From positions 124,001 to 188,000 of the forward strand of contig NZ_JAHTKP010000009.1 of assembly GCF_019192735.1 (NCBI RefSeq): a stretch of 64,000 nt of DNA, read 5' to 3'. The position numbers and the translations under genes were made by a program. Shown here piece by piece: positions 53,270-61,721 of the stretch. The notes below the pieces were generated by a model, which made no database searches, had not been told where the DNA came from, and was given only the letters and a program-made list of their open reading frames with translations. This DNA is from Kitasatospora aureofaciens. GTDB taxonomy: Bacteria > Actinomycetota > Actinomycetes > Streptomycetales > Streptomycetaceae. Position 1 is the first letter of the stretch. Each line of letters begins with the position of its first letter.

Positions 53270-55042
53270 ATGAAGCCCCCCGTCCATCACGAACAGGGGC
53301 CGGCCACCACCCTGCCGGTCGGCTCCCCGGTAGCCGTGCGCGCGTACCTGCGGTTGCTCGCCCGGCGGCACCGGGGCGGGTTCGCCGCCGTGGTGACGCT
53401 GCACTCGGTGGCCACGCTGGCCGGGCTGGTCGGGCCGTGGGTGCTCGGCACCCTGGTTGAGTCGCTGGCCACCGGCACCGTCGAGTCCGCCCTCGCGGCG
53501 GCGGTCGGCTGGTACCTGGCGGCGCTGGTGGTGCAGTCGGCGTTCACCTGGTGGTCGCGGATGCGCGGCGCCATGCTCGGCGAGCGGGTGCTGGCCGACC
53601 TGCGCGAGGACTTCCTGGTCCGCTCGGTCGCGCTGCCGACCGGCGTGCTGGAGCGGGCCGGCACCGGGGACCTGGTCTCCCGGGGCACCACCGACATCGA
53701 CCGGCTGGACAAGTCGGTGCGCGAGGCCGTGCCCGAACTCGCCGTCGCCGTCGTGTCGTTGCTGCTGGTGCTGGGCGCGCTGCTGGTCACCTCGCCGCTG
53801 CTCGCGCTCACCGCGCTGATCGGCCTGCCGCTGCTGCTGGTCAGCTCCCGCTGGTACTTCCGGCGCGCGCCGCAGTCGTACCGCAACGAGTCGGCGGCGG
53901 ACGCGGCGGTGAACGGCGTGCTGGCCGAGACGGTGGACGCCGGGCGGACGGTCGAGGCGCTGCGGCTGGGCGAGCAGCGGGTCCGGCTGACCGACCGCCG
54001 GCTCGCCGAGTGGCTCTCCTGGGAGCGGTACACGCTGTGGCTGCGGTCGGTCTGGTTCCCGACCATCGACGCGGTCTACACCGCGGCGGTGCTGGCCACC
54101 CTGGTGCTCGGCGGCCTGTTCACACTCCAGGGGTGGATCACCGTCGGCCAGTTGACCACCGGGGTGCTGTACGCACAGATGCTCACCGGCCCGGTCGACC
54201 TGATCCTGCGCTGGTACGACGAGCTGCAGATCGGGCAGGCCTCGCTGGCCCGGCTGGTCGGCGTCCGCGAGGTGCCCGCGCACGAGGGCGACGAGTCCAC
54301 CTCTCCGGACGGCCGCCGGGTCGAGGCCAGGGACGTGCGGTTCGGATACCGCGAGGGCGTGGACGTCCTGCACGGGATCAGCCTGGACGTCGCCCCCGGG
54401 AGCCGGGTGGCGCTGGTCGGGCCGTCCGGAGCGGGCAAGTCCACCCTGGGACGGCTGCTGGCCGGGATCTACGCCCCCGGCCGGGGCAGCGTGACGCTCG
54501 GCGGGGCGGCGCTGGCGCGGATGCCGGCCGAGCGGGTTCGGGCCGAGGTCGCGCTCGTCAACCAGGAGCACCACGTCTTCGTCGGCACCCTGCGGGACAA
54601 CCTGCGACTGGCCGCGCCCGGGGCGGAGGACACCGAACTGCGGGCCGCGCTGGACGCGGTGGACGCCGGTCATTGGGTGGCCGCGCTGCCGCAGGGTCTG
54701 GACACCGAGGTCGGCTCCGGCGGCACCGCGCTGACCCCGCCGCAGGCCCAGCAACTCGCCCTGGCCCGGCTGGTGCTGGCCGATCCGCACACCCTGGTGC
54801 TGGACGAGGCCACCTCGCTGCTCGATCCGCGCGCCGCCCGGCACCTGGAGCGCTCGCTCTCCCGGGTGCTGGAGGGGCGGACGGTGATCGCCATCGCCCA
54901 CCGGCTGCACACCGCGCACGACGCCGACGTGATCGCGGTGGTCGAGGGCGGGCGGATCAGCGAGTACGGCAGCCACCCGGAGCTGGTCGCGGCCGGCGGC
55001 CCGTACGCGGCGCTCTGGCGCTCCTGGCGGGACGAGCGGTAA
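53270..55042 (+). CDS. ABC exporter half-transporter with degenerate signature (subunit B)
   Basis: A 590-residue fused exporter subunit. Walker A (ALVGPSGAGKSTLGRLLAG, about residue 383), Walker B (TLVLDEATSLLD) and the H-loop (IAIAHRLHTAHDAD) are canonical, but the LSGGQ signature is replaced by TALTPPQAQQLALARLV. Together with subunit A this leaves one fully canonical and one fully degenerate composite ATP site. The ATG at 53270 has GAGGAG six bases upstream; a GTG at 53198 overlapping the first gene is possible but adds an unstructured tail. Confidence 0.92.
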   Translation: MKPPVHHEQGPATTLPVGSPVAVRAYLRLLARRHRGGFAAVVTLHSVATLAGLVGPWVLGTLVESLATGTVESALAAAVGWYLAALVVQSAFTWWSRMRGAMLGERVLADLREDFLVRSVALPTGVLERAGTGDLVSRGTTDIDRLDKSVREAVPELAVAVVSLLLVLGALLVTSPLLALTALIGLPLLLVSSRWYFRRAPQSYRNESAADAAVNGVLAETVDAGRTVEALRLGEQRVRLTDRRLAEWLSWERYTLWLRSVWFPTIDAVYTAAVLATLVLGGLFTLQGWITVGQLTTGVLYAQMLTGPVDLILRWYDELQIGQASLARLVGVREVPAHEGDESTSPDGRRVEARDVRFGYREGVDVLHGISLDVAPGSRVALVGPSGAGKSTLGRLLAGIYAPGRGSVTLGGAALARMPAERVRAEVALVNQEHHVFVGTLRDNLRLAAPGAEDTELRAALDAVDAGHWVAALPQGLDTEVGSGGTALTPPQAQQLALARLVLADPHTLVLDEATSLLDPRAARHLERSLSRVLEGRTVIAIAHRLHTAHDADVIAVVEGGRISEYGSHPELVAAGGPYAALWRSWRDER

Positions 55043-55115
55043 GGGGGCTGGCTGGTCAAGGGGGTGCGGCCCGGTTAAGGGGGCGTAGCCGGTAAGGCCG
55101 GTAAGGGGGCGCGGT
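55038..55115. repeat. GGTnAAGGGGG repeats starting at an ABC gene stop codon
   Basis: Copies: GGTAAGGGGGCTGG (containing the TAA stop of subunit B), GGTCAAGGGGGTGCGG, GGTTAAGGGGGCGTAG, GGTAAGGCC, GGTAAGGGGGCGCGG. The spacing is irregular, 9-20 bases. No clear hairpin forms. Possibly a slippage-derived 3' tail. Confidence 0.6.
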
Positions 55116-55219
55116 CGGCTAAACCTGCGCGGGGCCGGATTACCCCGTGCGGGTTACTCCGCCCGCGCGGAAGGGCGCGTAACCGGGCAAACCGGGGCCC
55201 GGGCCCCCAGACTGCTCCG

Positions 55220-55465
55220 GTGACCAGAATTTCAGACGGCTCGTCCGGCTCCAAGCGCAGCGAGATCGGTGGGATCCCCACCCGGTACATCGGGATCGGC
55301 GTCATCGTCATCCTCGCGGTGTGGTTCCTGTTCGCCAACCTCGACAAGGTGAAGATCCAGTTCTGGGTCTTCACCGTCACCGCGCCGCTCTGGATCGCCC
55401 TGCTGGCCACCCTGGTGGCGGGCGGCGCGGTGGGCTGGCTGCTGAAGGGACGGCGCGCCCGGTGA
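55220..55465 (+). CDS. LapA-domain small membrane protein
   Basis: An 81-residue protein with two hydrophobic segments (near residues 24-40 and 52-72) and the FLFANLDKVKIQFWVFTVTA stretch typical of LapA/DUF1049 proteins, which help assemble lipopolysaccharide in Gram-negatives but are of unknown function in actinobacteria. GTG start. Its stop overlaps the start of the ABC ATPase (GTGA), so it is part of that operon. Confidence 0.78.
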   Translation: MTRISDGSSGSKRSEIGGIPTRYIGIGVIVILAVWFLFANLDKVKIQFWVFTVTAPLWIALLATLVAGGAVGWLLKGRRAR

Positions 55466-56262
55466 CCACCGACCCCGACCCCGGGCCCGGGCAGGCCGGG
55501 CCGACGCCGGGCGGGACCTCGGGGTTCACGCCGCTGATCGAAATGCGCGGCGTCAACAAGCACTTCGGGGACCTGCACGTGCTGCAGGACATCGAGCTGA
55601 CGGTCGGCCGCGGCGAGGTCGTCGTGGTGATCGGGCCGTCCGGCTCCGGCAAGTCCACGCTCTGCCGGGCGATCAACCGGCTGGAGCCGATCGAGGCCGG
55701 CACCATCCTGATCGACGGCGAGCCGCTGCCCGCGGAGGGCAAGGGGCTCGCCCGGCTGCGCGCCGAGGTCGGGATGGTGTTCCAGTCCTTCAACCTGTTC
55801 GCGCACAAGACCGTGCTGCAGAACGTCTCGCTCGCGCAGATCAAGGTGCGCGGCCGGCCCAAGGCGGAGGCGGACGCCAAGTCCCGGACGCTGCTGGATC
55901 GGGTCGGGCTGGCGTCGCAGGCCGACAAGTACCCGGCGCAGCTCTCGGGCGGGCAGCAGCAGCGGGTGGCGATCGCCCGCGCTCTGGCGATGGACCCGAA
56001 GGCGCTGCTGTTCGACGAGCCGACCTCGGCCCTCGACCCCGAGATGATCAACGAGGTGCTGGACGTCATGCGCCGGCTCGCGCACGAGGGCATGACGATG
56101 GTCGTGGTCACCCACGAGATGGGTTTCGCCCGGGCCTCCGCCAACCGGGTGGTCTTCATGGCCGATGGCCGGATCGTCGAGGACCGCGCCCCGGAGGACT
56201 TCTTCAGCGCTCCCGAGAGCGAGCGCGCCCGGGACTTCCTGTCCAAGATCCTGAAGCACTGA
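55462..56262 (+). CDS. Polar amino acid ABC importer ATPase (GluA/GlnQ-like)
   Basis: A 266-residue ATPase: VVIGPSGSGKSTLCRAINRL (Walker A), QLSGGQQQRVAIARALAM (signature), ALLFDEPTSALDPEM (Walker B) and VVVTHEMGFA (H-loop). The sequence LEPIEAGTILIDGEPL and FNLFAHKTVLQNV are typical of GlnQ/GluA ATPases for glutamate, glutamine, cystine or similar. First importer gene of the cluster; the GTG overlaps the LapA stop. Confidence 0.93.
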   Translation: MTTDPDPGPGQAGPTPGGTSGFTPLIEMRGVNKHFGDLHVLQDIELTVGRGEVVVVIGPSGSGKSTLCRAINRLEPIEAGTILIDGEPLPAEGKGLARLRAEVGMVFQSFNLFAHKTVLQNVSLAQIKVRGRPKAEADAKSRTLLDRVGLASQADKYPAQLSGGQQQRVAIARALAMDPKALLFDEPTSALDPEMINEVLDVMRRLAHEGMTMVVVTHEMGFARASANRVVFMADGRIVEDRAPEDFFSAPESERARDFLSKILKH

Positions 56263-56271
56263 GGCGGCGCC

Positions 56272-57168
56272 GTGACGAGGAAGACCACGCTCGCCGCCGT
56301 CATGCTGCTCGCGGTGCTGGCGGCGGGCTGCGGCAAGGCCGGCACCCCGCCGCCCAAGGGCCCGCAGGCCAGCCTGCTGCCCACCTACCAACTGCAGAAC
56401 GCCGCCGGGATCACCGGTTCGCCCACCCTGGACGCGGCCCGCGGCCGGGGCCACCTGGTGGTCGGCGCCAAGGAGGACCAGCCGTACCTGGGCGAGAAGA
56501 ACCCGGCCACCGGCCAGTACTCCGGCTTCGACATCGAGATCGCCAAGATGGTCGGGGCGTACCTCGGATTCGCCCCGGACAAGATCCAGTTCAAGACCAT
56601 CGCCTCGGCCAACCGCGAGACCGCGCTGCAGAACGGCCAGGTGGACTACTACGTCGGCACCTACACCATCAACGACAACCGGAAGAAGCTGGTCGGCTTC
56701 GCCGGGCCGTACTACGTGGCCGGGCAGTCGCTGCTGGTGCGCAAGAACGACAACAGCATCCACGGCCCCCAGGACCTGAACGGCAAGAAGGTCTGCTCGG
56801 CGGCCGGCTCGACCCCGTACCAGCGGATCCAGTCGCAGTACCCGAAGGCGAAGCTGATCGGCTACGACACCTACTCGGCCTGCGTGGACAACCTGATCAC
56901 CGGCCAGGTCGACACCGTCACCACGGACAGCGCGATCCTGCTGGGCTACGCCGCGAAGGTGCCGGACGAGCTCAAGGTGGTCGGCCCGCTGTTCTCGAAG
57001 GAGCCGTACGGGATCGGCACCCCGAAGAACGACACCGTGCTGCGGTACGCGCTCGACGACGCGCTGGCTCACCACGAGCAGAACGGCGACTGGAAGAAGG
57101 CCTACGACGCCACCCTCGGCCTCTCCGGGAACCCGGCGCCGACCCCGCCGCCGATCGACCGGTACTGA
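56272..57168 (+). CDS. Amino acid ABC importer substrate-binding lipoprotein
   Basis: A 298-residue type 3 periplasmic-binding protein. The signal peptide MTRKTTLAAVMLLAVLAAGC ends in a lipobox (LAAGC, Cys20), so it is anchored to the outside of the membrane. GFDIEIAKMVGAYLG, NRETALQNGQVDYYVGTYTI and CSAAGSTPYQRIQ carry the ligand-binding contacts. Glutamate, cystine or another polar amino acid is likely. Confidence 0.93.
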   Translation: MTRKTTLAAVMLLAVLAAGCGKAGTPPPKGPQASLLPTYQLQNAAGITGSPTLDAARGRGHLVVGAKEDQPYLGEKNPATGQYSGFDIEIAKMVGAYLGFAPDKIQFKTIASANRETALQNGQVDYYVGTYTINDNRKKLVGFAGPYYVAGQSLLVRKNDNSIHGPQDLNGKKVCSAAGSTPYQRIQSQYPKAKLIGYDTYSACVDNLITGQVDTVTTDSAILLGYAAKVPDELKVVGPLFSKEPYGIGTPKNDTVLRYALDDALAHHEQNGDWKKAYDATLGLSGNPAPTPPPIDRY

Positions 57169-57181
57169 GAGAGGCCGCGCT

Positions 57182-57826
57182 GTGAAAACGCTGACCGACA
57201 ACTGGTCGACCTACTGGGACGGCTTCCTCGGCACGCTCTTGCTGTTCGCGGTGAGCGCCGTGATGTCGCTGGTGCTCGGCGTGCTGATCGCGAGCTTCCG
57301 GGTCTCGCCGGTGAAGCCGCTGCGGGTCTTCGGCACGGCGTGGGTGACGCTGCTGCGCAACACCCCGCTGACTCTGCTGTTCTTCATCGTGGTGCTGGGC
57401 CTGCCGCGGTTCAACATCACGCTGCCCTTCTACACGTTCGCGGTGCTCGCGCTCGGCTGCTACACCTCGGCGTTCGTCTGCGAGGCGATGCGCTCGGGGG
57501 TCAACACCGTGCCCGTCGGGCAGGGGGAGGCCGCGCGCAGCCTGGGCATGACGTTCGGGCAGACGATGGGCCTGGTGGTGCTGCCGCAGGCGTACCGGTC
57601 GGTGGTGGCGCCGATCGGCAGTGTGATGATCGCGCTGGCGAAGAACTCGGCGATCGCCGGTTCGTTCAGCGTCACCGAGCTGCTGGGCACCTACCGGACC
57701 ATCAACGAGTTGGGGTACAGCATCATCTGGACCTTCGTCTGGATCGCCGTCGGCTATCTGATCATCACCCTGGCCATCAGCGCCGTGTTCAACCTGCTGG
57801 AACGACGACTGGCGGTGTCGCGATGA
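57182..57826 (+). CDS. Amino acid ABC importer permease 1 (GluC-like)
   Basis: A 214-residue permease with about five hydrophobic segments and the HisM-type loop EAARSLGMTFGQTMGLVVLP that docks onto the ATPase. The start is GTG at 57182. It overlaps the second permease by ATGA. Confidence 0.92.
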   Translation: MKTLTDNWSTYWDGFLGTLLLFAVSAVMSLVLGVLIASFRVSPVKPLRVFGTAWVTLLRNTPLTLLFFIVVLGLPRFNITLPFYTFAVLALGCYTSAFVCEAMRSGVNTVPVGQGEAARSLGMTFGQTMGLVVLPQAYRSVVAPIGSVMIALAKNSAIAGSFSVTELLGTYRTINELGYSIIWTFVWIAVGYLIITLAISAVFNLLERRLAVSR

Positions 57827-58692
57827 CCGTTGAATCCTCGGCACTGTACGACATCCCCGGCCCGAAGGCGCTCGCCCGGCACCGGCTGTACGGCATGATC
57901 GCGCTGGCACTGATCGCGGCGCTGATCGGGTGGATCGTCTACATGCTGTTCCACACCCACCAGTTCACGTACCAGAAGTGGATGCCCTTCGAGTACCGGG
58001 GCGTCCAGGACCTGCTGCTGCGCGGGCTCGGGAACACCCTGCGGGCCTTCGGCTGGACGGTGCTGTTCGCGCTGCCGTTCGGCGCGCTGTTCGCGGCCGG
58101 GCGGCTGTCCGACCACCGGGTGGTGCGCTGGTTCGCCACGCTGGTGGTGGAGTTCTTCCAGGCCATGCCGGTGCTGGTGATGATCTTCTTCGTGTTCGTC
58201 GCCCTCAAGGTGCAGCCCCTCTGGGCGCTGGTGGCCGGGCTGGTGCTGTACAACGGCTCGGTGCTGGCCGAGGTGTTCCGGGCCGGCGTGCTCGCGGTGC
58301 CCAAGGGGCAGCGGGAGGCGGCGTTCGCGCTCGGCATGCGCAAGACCCAGGTGATGACCTACGTGCTGGTGCCACAGGCCAGCCGGGCGATGCTGCCGGC
58401 CATCATCAGCCAGCTGGTGGTCGCGCTCAAGGACACCTCGCTCGGCTTCCTGATCACCTACGAGGAGTTCCTGCACGCGGGCAAGCTGATCGCCACCAAC
58501 CTCGACTACGACCTGCCGTTCATCCCGGTGGTGATCGTGATCGCGCCGATCTACATCGGGATGTGTCTGCTGCTCTCGTGGCTCGCCCGCTGGGTCGAGC
58601 GGCGCAGCCGGCGCAGTCCGAGCGTGCGGGGTGGGGCGCCGGTGGCGAAGGCCGGGGTGGCGATGGGGCTGCCGCCGTCGGCGCAGCAGTGA
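57823..58692 (+). CDS. Amino acid ABC importer permease 2 (GluD-like)
   Basis: A 289-residue permease with six hydrophobic segments and the coupling loop EAAFALGMRKTQVMTYVLVP. Together with the first permease it forms a heterodimeric pore. The C-terminus is Arg/Ser-rich and cytoplasmic. Confidence 0.92.
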   Translation: MTVESSALYDIPGPKALARHRLYGMIALALIAALIGWIVYMLFHTHQFTYQKWMPFEYRGVQDLLLRGLGNTLRAFGWTVLFALPFGALFAAGRLSDHRVVRWFATLVVEFFQAMPVLVMIFFVFVALKVQPLWALVAGLVLYNGSVLAEVFRAGVLAVPKGQREAAFALGMRKTQVMTYVLVPQASRAMLPAIISQLVVALKDTSLGFLITYEEFLHAGKLIATNLDYDLPFIPVVIVIAPIYIGMCLLLSWLARWVERRSRRSPSVRGGAPVAKAGVAMGLPPSAQQ

Positions 58693-58835
58693 GCCGGCCG
58701 GTGCGCCGCCAGTCGGCCGGGTGGGAAGGCTGGTTCGAGGCTGAACCATAGGTGCGGGTGGGGTCCGGTCCGACACCTCCAATTTCCTCTTATGATTGCG
58801 AGGGGGCTGGAGGCAGACGACCGGGCGGAGGGGCC

Positions 58836-59750
58836 ATGGAGCCGGTGTTCGACTCGCGGCACATCAGGACGTTCCACGAGGTCGTCCGGGCCGGATCCTA
58901 CTCGGCGGCGGCCCGCGAACTCGGCTACACCCAGCCCGCCATCACCCAGCAGATGAAGGCGCTCGAACGCACCGTCGGGGTCCCGCTGTTCACCCGGGCC
59001 GGGCGCGGACTGCGGCTCACCGAGGCCGGCGAGGCGCTCTCCCGGCACGCCGAGCTGATCCTCGGCAGCCTCTCCGCCGCCCAGCAGCAGCTCGCCGCGC
59101 TCGCCCGGCTGCGCACCGGGCGGGTCCGGGTCTGCGCCTTCCCCAGCGCCAACGCCACCCTGATTCCCGAGGCGATGGCCCGGCTGCTCGCCGAGCACCC
59201 CGGCGTGCGGGTCGAGCTGCTGGAGGCCGAGCCGCCGGACTCCGTCCAGCGGCTGCTGCGCGGGGAGTGCGACATCGCGCTGGCCTTCCGCTATCCCGGT
59301 GGCGCGACCGAGGTGCCGGACGGGCTGGACGAGATCCCGCTGATGGAGGACCTGCTCACCGTGCTGCTGCCGGTCGGGCACCCGCTCGGCCGCCGGCATG
59401 CCGTCCGGCTCGCCGACCTCGACGGCGAGCGCTGGATCGCCGGGTGCCCGCGCTGCCGTGCGAACCTGCTGCACGTGTGTGCGGAGGAGGGCTTCGCGCC
59501 GGACATCGTGTTCTCGACGGACGACAACCTCGCGGTGCAGAGCCTCGTCGCCGCCGGGGTCGGGATCGCGCTGATGCCCGCGCTCGTGCTCTCCTTCATG
59601 TGCCACCGCAAGGTCACCGGGCGGGCCGTCGAGCCGCACCTGCGGCGGCAGGTGAGCGCGTACGTGCTGCGCGAGCACCGGCGGATCCCGGCCACCGCGC
59701 TCGTCCTGGACCACCTGCGGCAGGCGGCGGCGAGCCGGGTGGGGTGCTGA
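58836..59750 (+). CDS. LysR-type transcriptional regulator
   Basis: A 304-residue LysR protein: helix-turn-helix at about residues 8-65 (FHEVVRAGSYSAAARELGYT, then QPAITQQMKALERTVGVPLF), and a substrate-binding domain of the periplasmic-binding fold. Two cysteines close together (IAGCPRCRAN) in the effector domain could be redox or ligand sensing, but this is inference. ATG after CGGAGGGGCC. It lies between an amino acid importer and the cysteine dioxygenase/YeiH genes, and could control either. Confidence 0.92.
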   Translation: MEPVFDSRHIRTFHEVVRAGSYSAAARELGYTQPAITQQMKALERTVGVPLFTRAGRGLRLTEAGEALSRHAELILGSLSAAQQQLAALARLRTGRVRVCAFPSANATLIPEAMARLLAEHPGVRVELLEAEPPDSVQRLLRGECDIALAFRYPGGATEVPDGLDEIPLMEDLLTVLLPVGHPLGRRHAVRLADLDGERWIAGCPRCRANLLHVCAEEGFAPDIVFSTDDNLAVQSLVAAGVGIALMPALVLSFMCHRKVTGRAVEPHLRRQVSAYVLREHRRIPATALVLDHLRQAAASRVGC

Positions 59751-59760
59751 GGCCGGTCGT

Positions 59761-59863
59761 GGGTGGGCTGATTGTGGTCCTGCCGGGGCTGAGTCGTTCC
59801 TGGGTGGGCTGATCGTGGTCCTGACGGGGTTGGGCCCGTTCCTGCTTGGGCTGATCGTGGGCG
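59761..59863. repeat. 41-42-bp imperfect tandem repeat, about 2.5 copies
   Basis: Copies begin at 59761, 59802 and 59844, each containing GGGCTGATYGTGGTCCTG-like sequence followed by GGGGYTGRG and CGTTCCT; the third copy is partial. Located between the LysR gene and the cysteine dioxygenase promoter. Confidence 0.8.
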
Positions 59864-59941
59864 GATTCATAAGTGGACGTTGGGGGACGGCTTAAGAACC
59901 CTCGTTGGACGTGATAGGTCTGTCTGGCCGAATCTGCTGCC

Positions 59942-60523
59942 ATGACACCCTCAGCCACGGTCGGCAGCGACCGGCTCACCGGGCGGATGGCCGCCCTGAT
60001 CGGCGAGATCCGCGCCGTCGTGGACCGCGGCCTGCCACCGGAACTCACCGCGTACCTGGTCGGCGAACGCCTCGCCCCGCACCTGCTGGTCGACCCCAAC
60101 GGGCCCGACGCGCTGCTCACCCCCGCCCAGTGCGAGGGTGACCCCGCGCGTTACCGGCAGCACGTCGTGCACGCCGAGGAGGACGGCGGCTTCTCCGTCG
60201 TCGCCCTCGTCTGGCTGCCCGGCCAGCAGACCCCGATCCACGACCACGTCTCCTGGTGCGTGGCCGGCGTCCACCAGGGCCAGGAGAGCGAGACCCGCTA
60301 CCGGCTCGTCTCCGACGGGCGCACCGCCCACCTCGTCGAGACCGAGCACGTCGCCGGCCCGGCCGGCACCGTCGCAGCCTTCGCGCCGCCCGGCGACATC
60401 CACCTGGTGCGCAATGCGTGCAGTACCACGGCCATCTCCATTCACGTGTACGGCGCCGACGTCTCACGGCTCGGCACCAGCATCCGGCGGGTCTACCGGC
60501 TGCCCGCCGACCAGCAGCGGTGA
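59942..60523 (+). CDS. Cysteine dioxygenase-type cupin
   Basis: A 193-residue non-haem iron dioxygenase of the cysteine/3-mercaptopropionate dioxygenase family. TPIHDHVSWCVAGVHQGQES gives the two His ligands (H-D-H) of the cupin; the third His is in GDIHLVRNAC. It oxidises cysteine (or a related thiol) to the sulfinate. A YeiH-type exporter gene follows 7 bases downstream, and the two are surely cotranscribed. Confidence 0.88.
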   Translation: MTPSATVGSDRLTGRMAALIGEIRAVVDRGLPPELTAYLVGERLAPHLLVDPNGPDALLTPAQCEGDPARYRQHVVHAEEDGGFSVVALVWLPGQQTPIHDHVSWCVAGVHQGQESETRYRLVSDGRTAHLVETEHVAGPAGTVAAFAPPGDIHLVRNACSTTAISIHVYGADVSRLGTSIRRVYRLPADQQR

Positions 60524-60530
60524 GCGCGGC

Positions 60531-61622
60531 GTGGCACTGACACTCCGCGAGCGGGCCACCCGCACCCGCTCACTTCCCCCGCTCGGCGGGGACGCCCCCG
60601 GGCTGCTGCTCACCGCGGCCGGGGTGGCCGCGGCGCTGGCCGTCCACGCGGCCGTACCGGCCGTGCCCAAGCTCACCGCGGCCGTCGTGCTCGGCATGGC
60701 GGCGGCCCACCTGCCCGGGCTGCGCCCGGTGGTCCGCGGGGTGGCCCGGTCCGGGCTCTCGCTGGCCGGGAAGCGGCTGATGCGGCTCGGGATCGTGCTG
60801 CTCGGCCTCAAGCTCAGCCTGGGCGACGTCCTCGGCCTCGGCTGGGCCACCGTCGCCATGGTGCTCGCCGTGGTGGCGGCGACCTTCGCAGGCACGCTCT
60901 GGCTCGGGCGCAAGCTCGGGCTGCCCGGGGACCAGCCGCTGCTGGTGGCCACCGGGTACTCGATCTGCGGCGCCTCGGCGATCGGCGCGGTCAGCCAGGC
61001 GGCGGGCAGCGAGGAGGAGGACGTCGCCGCCTCCGTCGCGCTGGTGACGCTCTGCGGCACGCTCGCGATCGCCGTGCTGCCGCTGCTCCGGCACCCGCTC
61101 GGGCTCGGCGAGGCGGAGTTCGGGCGCTGGGTCGGCGCGAGCGTGCACGACGTCGGGCAGGTGGTCGCCACCGCGCAGACCGGTGGGGCCGGGGCGCTGC
61201 GCGAGGCCGTCCTGGTCAAGCTGATGCGGGTGGTGCTGCTGGCACCGCTGGTTGCCGCGGTGGCGGTCGCAGTGCGGCGGAGGCAGCAGTGGGTGAAGCA
61301 GCAGTGGGCGGAAGAGAACATTAGTGAAGATAGTTCTAAAGACTCGATCAAAAGCGGCAGTCGGCCGCCGATCGTCCCGCTGTTCGTGGCGGGGTTCCTC
61401 GCGATGATCGTCCTGCGGACCACCGGGGTACTGCCGGAGCGGGCGCTGACCCTGGCCGGGGACGCCCAGGAACTGCTGCTGGCCGCCGCCTTGTTCGGCC
61501 TCGGCAGTGCCGTGCACCTGCCGACCATGGTTCGCACCGGCGGGCGGATCGCCCTGCTCGGGCTCGGCTCCTGGGTGATGGTCGCGGGCGTCTCGTACGC
61601 CGGAGTACTGCTCACGACGTGA
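60531..61622 (+). CDS. YeiH-family putative sulfate/sulfite exporter
   Basis: A 363-residue membrane protein of the UPF0324/YeiH family with about ten hydrophobic segments. KRLMRLGIVLLGLKLSLGDV, TGYSICGASAIGAVSQAAGS and ASVHDVGQVVATAQ are family blocks. Such proteins are annotated as sulfate exporters without direct proof. A hydrophilic insert near residues 255-280, coded by unusually AT-rich sequence (61315-61360), is not conserved. The GTG lies 7 bases after the dioxygenase stop. Confidence 0.88.
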   Translation: MALTLRERATRTRSLPPLGGDAPGLLLTAAGVAAALAVHAAVPAVPKLTAAVVLGMAAAHLPGLRPVVRGVARSGLSLAGKRLMRLGIVLLGLKLSLGDVLGLGWATVAMVLAVVAATFAGTLWLGRKLGLPGDQPLLVATGYSICGASAIGAVSQAAGSEEEDVAASVALVTLCGTLAIAVLPLLRHPLGLGEAEFGRWVGASVHDVGQVVATAQTGGAGALREAVLVKLMRVVLLAPLVAAVAVAVRRRQQWVKQQWAEENISEDSSKDSIKSGSRPPIVPLFVAGFLAMIVLRTTGVLPERALTLAGDAQELLLAAALFGLGSAVHLPTMVRTGGRIALLGLGSWVMVAGVSYAGVLLTT

Positions 61623-61721
61623 CGGGAAACCCGGCGGGCGCGGGTGCGGGCTCCGCTATTGTCGGGCGGGTACTGGTCCTCCGGGACGGTCCCGCATTCG
61701 AGTTCGCCGAGGAAGGCGTAT

